Source of the DNA: Xylophilus sp. Leaf220
GTDB taxonomy: Bacteria; Pseudomonadota; Gammaproteobacteria; Burkholderiales; Burkholderiaceae_C
Assembly (NCBI RefSeq): GCF_001421705.1
Contig: NZ_LMKO01000001.1
Span: 734,170 to 798,169, forward strand
Reading direction: 5' to 3'
DNA: 64,000 nt
Position numbers and translations under genes: made by a program. This document shows positions 61,321-64,000 of the stretch, one piece after another (position 1 is the stretch's first letter; every line of letters begins with the position of its first letter). The notes beneath the pieces were generated by a model, which was not told where the DNA came from, did not search any database, and saw nothing but the letters and a program-made list of their open reading frames with translations.

Positions 61321-62991
61321 ATGCATCCGCCCCTGCCGACCTTCCCGCCCCGCCCTGGGCACCGCACTGCCGGTGCCCTGCCCTTTCTGGTGCTGTGCGC
61401 AGTGCTGCTCGTGGCGGTCACCCTGGGCCACGAGGGCCGGCGGGTGGTGCAGCTGGCCGCGCTGGCGGCGCCGCCCCTGGCGTGGCTGTGGTGGCCGGTG
61501 CGGCGCGCGGGGGTGCACCGGCTGCGGTCGGTGCTGGTCTGGGCCTGGGCGATGGGCTTCGTGCTGGATGGCGCGGCCCGCGCCTACCTGCTGCGCGCCT
61601 ACCAGGCCGCGCCCGACAGCTCGATGGTGCTGGAGGCCGCGGCCAACACCACGCCGCGGGAGACCTCGGAGTACCTCACCATGTACGGCGGCGCACTGCT
61701 GCCGTGGGCGGCGCTGGCGCTGGTGGCGGGCGCGGTGCTGGCGGTGTGCGTGCGTCGCGGCCGGCGCGCACCGGCTGGGGACGCGGTACCGCCGCCCCCA
61801 CAACCGGGCCGGCGGCGCATGCTGGTCGCCGGCGTGGCCGGGGCCGCGGCGATCAGCGCCGCGGCCTATGCCAGCAAGCCCTGGCGCCGGCTGCATCCGG
61901 TGGCGTACTGGTCGGACTGGTCGGCCAAGGTGCAAATGGTGCGGTCGGCCATGGGCGACCAGCAGGCCGCGCGCGAGCGGATGCTGGCGAAGGCACGTGT
62001 GCTGCAACCCACCATCGGCCATGCCGGCCCCTCGACCGTGGTGCTGGTGATCACCGACAGCGTCAACCGCGACAACATGTCGCTCTACGGCTACGGCCGC
62101 CCCACCACGCCGCTCCTGCAGGCGCAGCAGGCCCAGCTGGGCGCCGCGTTCACCGTGTTCCGCCATGCCTGGTCGGTCGATGCCAGCACCCTGCCCGCGC
62201 TGCACAACCTGTTCCGCTTCGGCGACCCCGCTGCGCAGGACCCGCTGCACCTGATCGCCCTGGCGCGGGCCGCCGGCTACAAGGTCTGGTGGATGACCAA
62301 CCACGACGACGTGGGCATCGAGCAGGCCCACGCCCGCCTGGCCGACGAGGTGGAGATGAACAACCGCACCCCCGGCCGCTCCAGCGTGTCGCTCGACCAG
62401 GAGGTGCTCGACTGCGTGCACGAGGCGCTGCAGGAGCCCGATGCCCGCAAGCTGCTAATCGTGCACCTGATGGGCGCCCATCCGCACTACAGCCTGCGCT
62501 TTCCCGAAGGCGCCAACCCGTTCGACGACGCGCCGGACGCCGTGAGCGCCGCGATGGGCGATTCGGGGCGGCCCGCCTGGCTGCGCCGCCGGCGCCACGA
62601 GTACGACGCGGCCGTCCTCTACCAGGACCTGATCGTGGCCGAGATCCTGAAGATGGCGCGCGGCATCGGTACCGACGACGGGCACCGCGCCTTCATGTAC
62701 CTGTCGGACCACGGCCAGGAGGTGGGGCACGGTGCCGACTGGGCCGGCCACAGCGCGGCCACCGCGGCCGGCTACCGCATCCCGCTGGTCGTCTGGCAGA
62801 ACCGGCCGCCCTTGTTGCCGCCCACTGACCTGGGCCAGCGGCCGTTCCGCGCCGACTGGGCGGCCTGGACGGTCAGCCACCTGCTCGACATCCGCTGGGC
62901 CGGCTACCGGCCCGAGCGCGACGTGCTGCACGCGGCCTACCGGTGGCAGGCGCCCGACATTCCGGTGCCGCCCGGCGCGTTCGTGCAGTAG
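61321..62991 (+). CDS. Phosphoethanolamine-transferase-like membrane sulfatase-fold protein, nucleophile changed
   Basis: The 556 residues have an N-terminal membrane domain (about 17-55, 70-90, 125-145, 165-185) and a C-terminal alkaline-phosphatase-fold domain like EptA/CptA/OpgE: TDSVNRDNMSLYGYGRPTTP (245-264), LIVHLMGAHPHYSLRFPEG and the metal site YLSDHGQEVGHG. In relatives the first motif reads GES-Thr-NR, with Thr as nucleophile; here the position is Val248 (codon GTC at 62062). Either the neighbouring Ser247 or Thr245 acts instead or the enzyme has lost transfer activity. The gene is divergent from the FtsX permease (131 bases) and converges on the peptidase. Confidence 0.82.
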   Translation: MHPPLPTFPPRPGHRTAGALPFLVLCAVLLVAVTLGHEGRRVVQLAALAAPPLAWLWWPVRRAGVHRLRSVLVWAWAMGFVLDGAARAYLLRAYQAAPDSSMVLEAAANTTPRETSEYLTMYGGALLPWAALALVAGAVLAVCVRRGRRAPAGDAVPPPPQPGRRRMLVAGVAGAAAISAAAYASKPWRRLHPVAYWSDWSAKVQMVRSAMGDQQAARERMLAKARVLQPTIGHAGPSTVVLVITDSVNRDNMSLYGYGRPTTPLLQAQQAQLGAAFTVFRHAWSVDASTLPALHNLFRFGDPAAQDPLHLIALARAAGYKVWWMTNHDDVGIEQAHARLADEVEMNNRTPGRSSVSLDQEVLDCVHEALQEPDARKLLIVHLMGAHPHYSLRFPEGANPFDDAPDAVSAAMGDSGRPAWLRRRRHEYDAAVLYQDLIVAEILKMARGIGTDDGHRAFMYLSDHGQEVGHGADWAGHSAATAAGYRIPLVVWQNRPPLLPPTDLGQRPFRADWAAWTVSHLLDIRWAGYRPERDVLHAAYRWQAPDIPVPPGAFVQ

Positions 62992-63023
62992 CCGCGCGCG
63001 CGGTGGCAGGAAGCGGCCGGCCG

Positions 63024-64000
63024 CTAGCGCGCGGCGCCGTCCAGCCGCTGCTGCAGACCGCGCAGCACCGGCGCGATCTCCTCGCCGATGCGGATCTGGG
63101 GGTTGGAGAAACCGTCGCTCTTGCCGGCCTCTTCCTCGCGTTGCTTGATCACCGGCACCGCGGCGGCGAACGCCTGGCCGAAGTCGTGCGTCTGGCGCAG
63201 CTGCTCGTCGAACACCGCCCGGCCGAAGAAGGTCATCGGCGACCTGTGGCCGCAGCCGTAGGAGGTGTGGTCGGCATCGGCCGCCGTCATCACCAGCGTG
63301 CCGGGCGTGGCGAGCGGCTCCACCCAGCCGCCCGAATAGCAGGCCGAGATGGCGATCACCCGGTGCCGGATGCCGGCGCGGTCGAGCGCGGCGCGCAGGA
63401 ACTGCGGCGTGACCGATTCGACCGCCAGCGGGCCGTGGTAGGCCGCCAGCCGGAAATCGCCGCCACCGTGCGAGGTCATGTAGACGACCAGCACGTCCTG
63501 CGCGAGGTCCATGCGCCGGGCGAGCGCGTCGATCGCGCGCTCCAGGTTCAGCGGCGTGGCCCAGGGCAGCTCGGCGGCGGTGTCGGCATGGTTGAGCAGC
63601 TGCAGCACCCGGCCCTGCGCGTCGAAGCGCTCGCGCAGCAGCTGCGCCACCATGGTGCTCTCGCGGCGGAACACGTCTTCGGCCGCATAGGGCGCGAACA
63701 CCAGGCCGTAGACGTCGGCGACGCCGGGGCGCTCGGGCGCCAGCGTGTCGACCGCGTCGTCCCAGGCGGCCTGCTGGTCCTCGAAGACTTCCTGCGACAG
63801 GCTCAGCTCCGGCGCAGCCGCCTCGTCGGCCGCCGCGGGCGGCGACCAGGCGGCGGCATTCATCACCCACAGCTGCACCGCCATCACCGCCGCCAGGGCA
63901 GCGGCATACCCGGCCGTGGCCAGCACCCGGCGGGAGAACCGGGCCATCAGCACCACCGCGGCGGCCAGCGCCCATGCCAGGGAGATCCACTGGAGCGCCA
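63024..64000 (-). CDS. C13-family (legumain-like) cysteine peptidase, N-terminus outside window
   Basis: About 325 residues are visible; the frame stays open to the window edge and encodes a hydrophobic helix (ISLAWALAAAVVLMA and AAALAAVMAVQLWVM), so the true start is upstream and GTG 63956 is probably not it. The peptidase domain has His in VVYMTSHGGGDF and Cys in AISACYSGGWVE, the C13 dyad, with MTAADADHTSYGCGHRS. C13 includes legumain and the GPI-anchor transamidase subunit Gpi8; bacterial members have unknown substrates and are usually membrane-anchored. Confidence 0.82.
   Translation of the reverse strand, partial: ALQWISLAWALAAAVVLMARFSRRVLATAGYAAALAAVMAVQLWVMNAAAWSPPAAADEAAAPELSLSQEVFEDQQAAWDDAVDTLAPERPGVADVYGLVFAPYAAEDVFRRESTMVAQLLRERFDAQGRVLQLLNHADTAAELPWATPLNLERAIDALARRMDLAQDVLVVYMTSHGGGDFRLAAYHGPLAVESVTPQFLRAALDRAGIRHRVIAISACYSGGWVEPLATPGTLVMTAADADHTSYGCGHRSPMTFFGRAVFDEQLRQTHDFGQAFAAAVPVIKQREEEAGKSDGFSNPQIRIGEEIAPVLRGLQQRLDGAAR

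Noticed and set aside
58657-62421. 1254-codon frame on the minus strand
   Set aside because: Shadow of the FtsX permease and the transferase-like gene; composition is dominated by Arg, Gly and Ala and no domain is seen.

Overview
The window is chromosomal DNA of a very GC-rich betaproteobacterium, most likely a member of the Comamonadaceae (Burkholderiales; Xylophilus, Variovorax and Ramlibacter are plausible genera). Reasons: the codon bias; the argH / LytS-type kinase / LytTR regulator block; the polA-DUF2782-thrB-BPSS1780 order; three Bug-type tricarboxylate transporter receptors; an IPTL-CTERM protein; and a dispersed hairpin repeat (GCTAT loop ATAGCTGG, then a CCGGCG/CGCCGG hairpin) of a type I associate with this family. 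No rRNA, CRISPR array, intact insertion sequence or replication origin is visible. The genus is an inference; no database was searched.

Left part (1-31.8 kb) is mostly core genome. In order: the end of recJ, a DegP/HtrA protease, a MASE2-GGDEF diguanylate cyclase, a QseBC-like two-component system, argH, a LytS/LytTR pair, an ORF6N-domain gene, a His-rich ZIP metal transporter, a Tat-type dienelactone hydrolase, an NAD-dependent epimerase, polA, DUF2782, thrB, a BPSS1780 membrane protein, a Tat/FecR protein, uvrD, a rhomboid protease with a TPR-like tail, an unassigned membrane protein, guaC, tRNA-Lys(CTT), a SUV3-like helicase, a small XRE regulator and an orphan Ku.

Middle part (31.8-44.3 kb) is accessory. 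A tightly overlapping operon (CoA transferase, intradiol dioxygenase, citryl-CoA lyase, one or two Bug receptors) is divergent from its own LysR gene and looks like a small uptake-and-catabolism unit for an aromatic or carboxylic acid. It is followed by a few orphan genes (MRJP/yellow-family lipoprotein, DUF4126). Then comes an AT-richer island with an 870-residue secreted Ig-repeat protein ending in an IPTL-CTERM sorting tail, and the scar of a P2-like prophage (portal and integrase fragments) abutting the 3' end of tRNA-Ser(CGA).

Right part (44.3-64 kb) returns to core genes: serS, a CBS-domain protein, ispH-fkpB, radC-smr. A second accessory cluster follows (LysR, an AtuA pair, a Bug receptor, an alpha/beta-hydrolase lipoprotein), then an FKBP, an aldo/keto reductase with a divergent LysR gene, a truncated haemoglobin, a YbbP-type FtsX permease, a phosphoethanolamine-transferase-like protein whose expected nucleophile is replaced, and a C13-type peptidase cut by the window edge.

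The observations most worth following are: repeat copies captured inside protein-coding sequence (uvrD) and at a start codon (ZIP transporter); the alternating 92/87-residue Ig repeats of the IPTL-CTERM protein; the Val-for-Thr change in the phosphoethanolamine-transferase-like enzyme; and the dioxygenase / citryl-CoA lyase / CoA-transferase operon. Protein families were assigned by reading the translations, and coordinates of hairpins and boxes were counted by hand.
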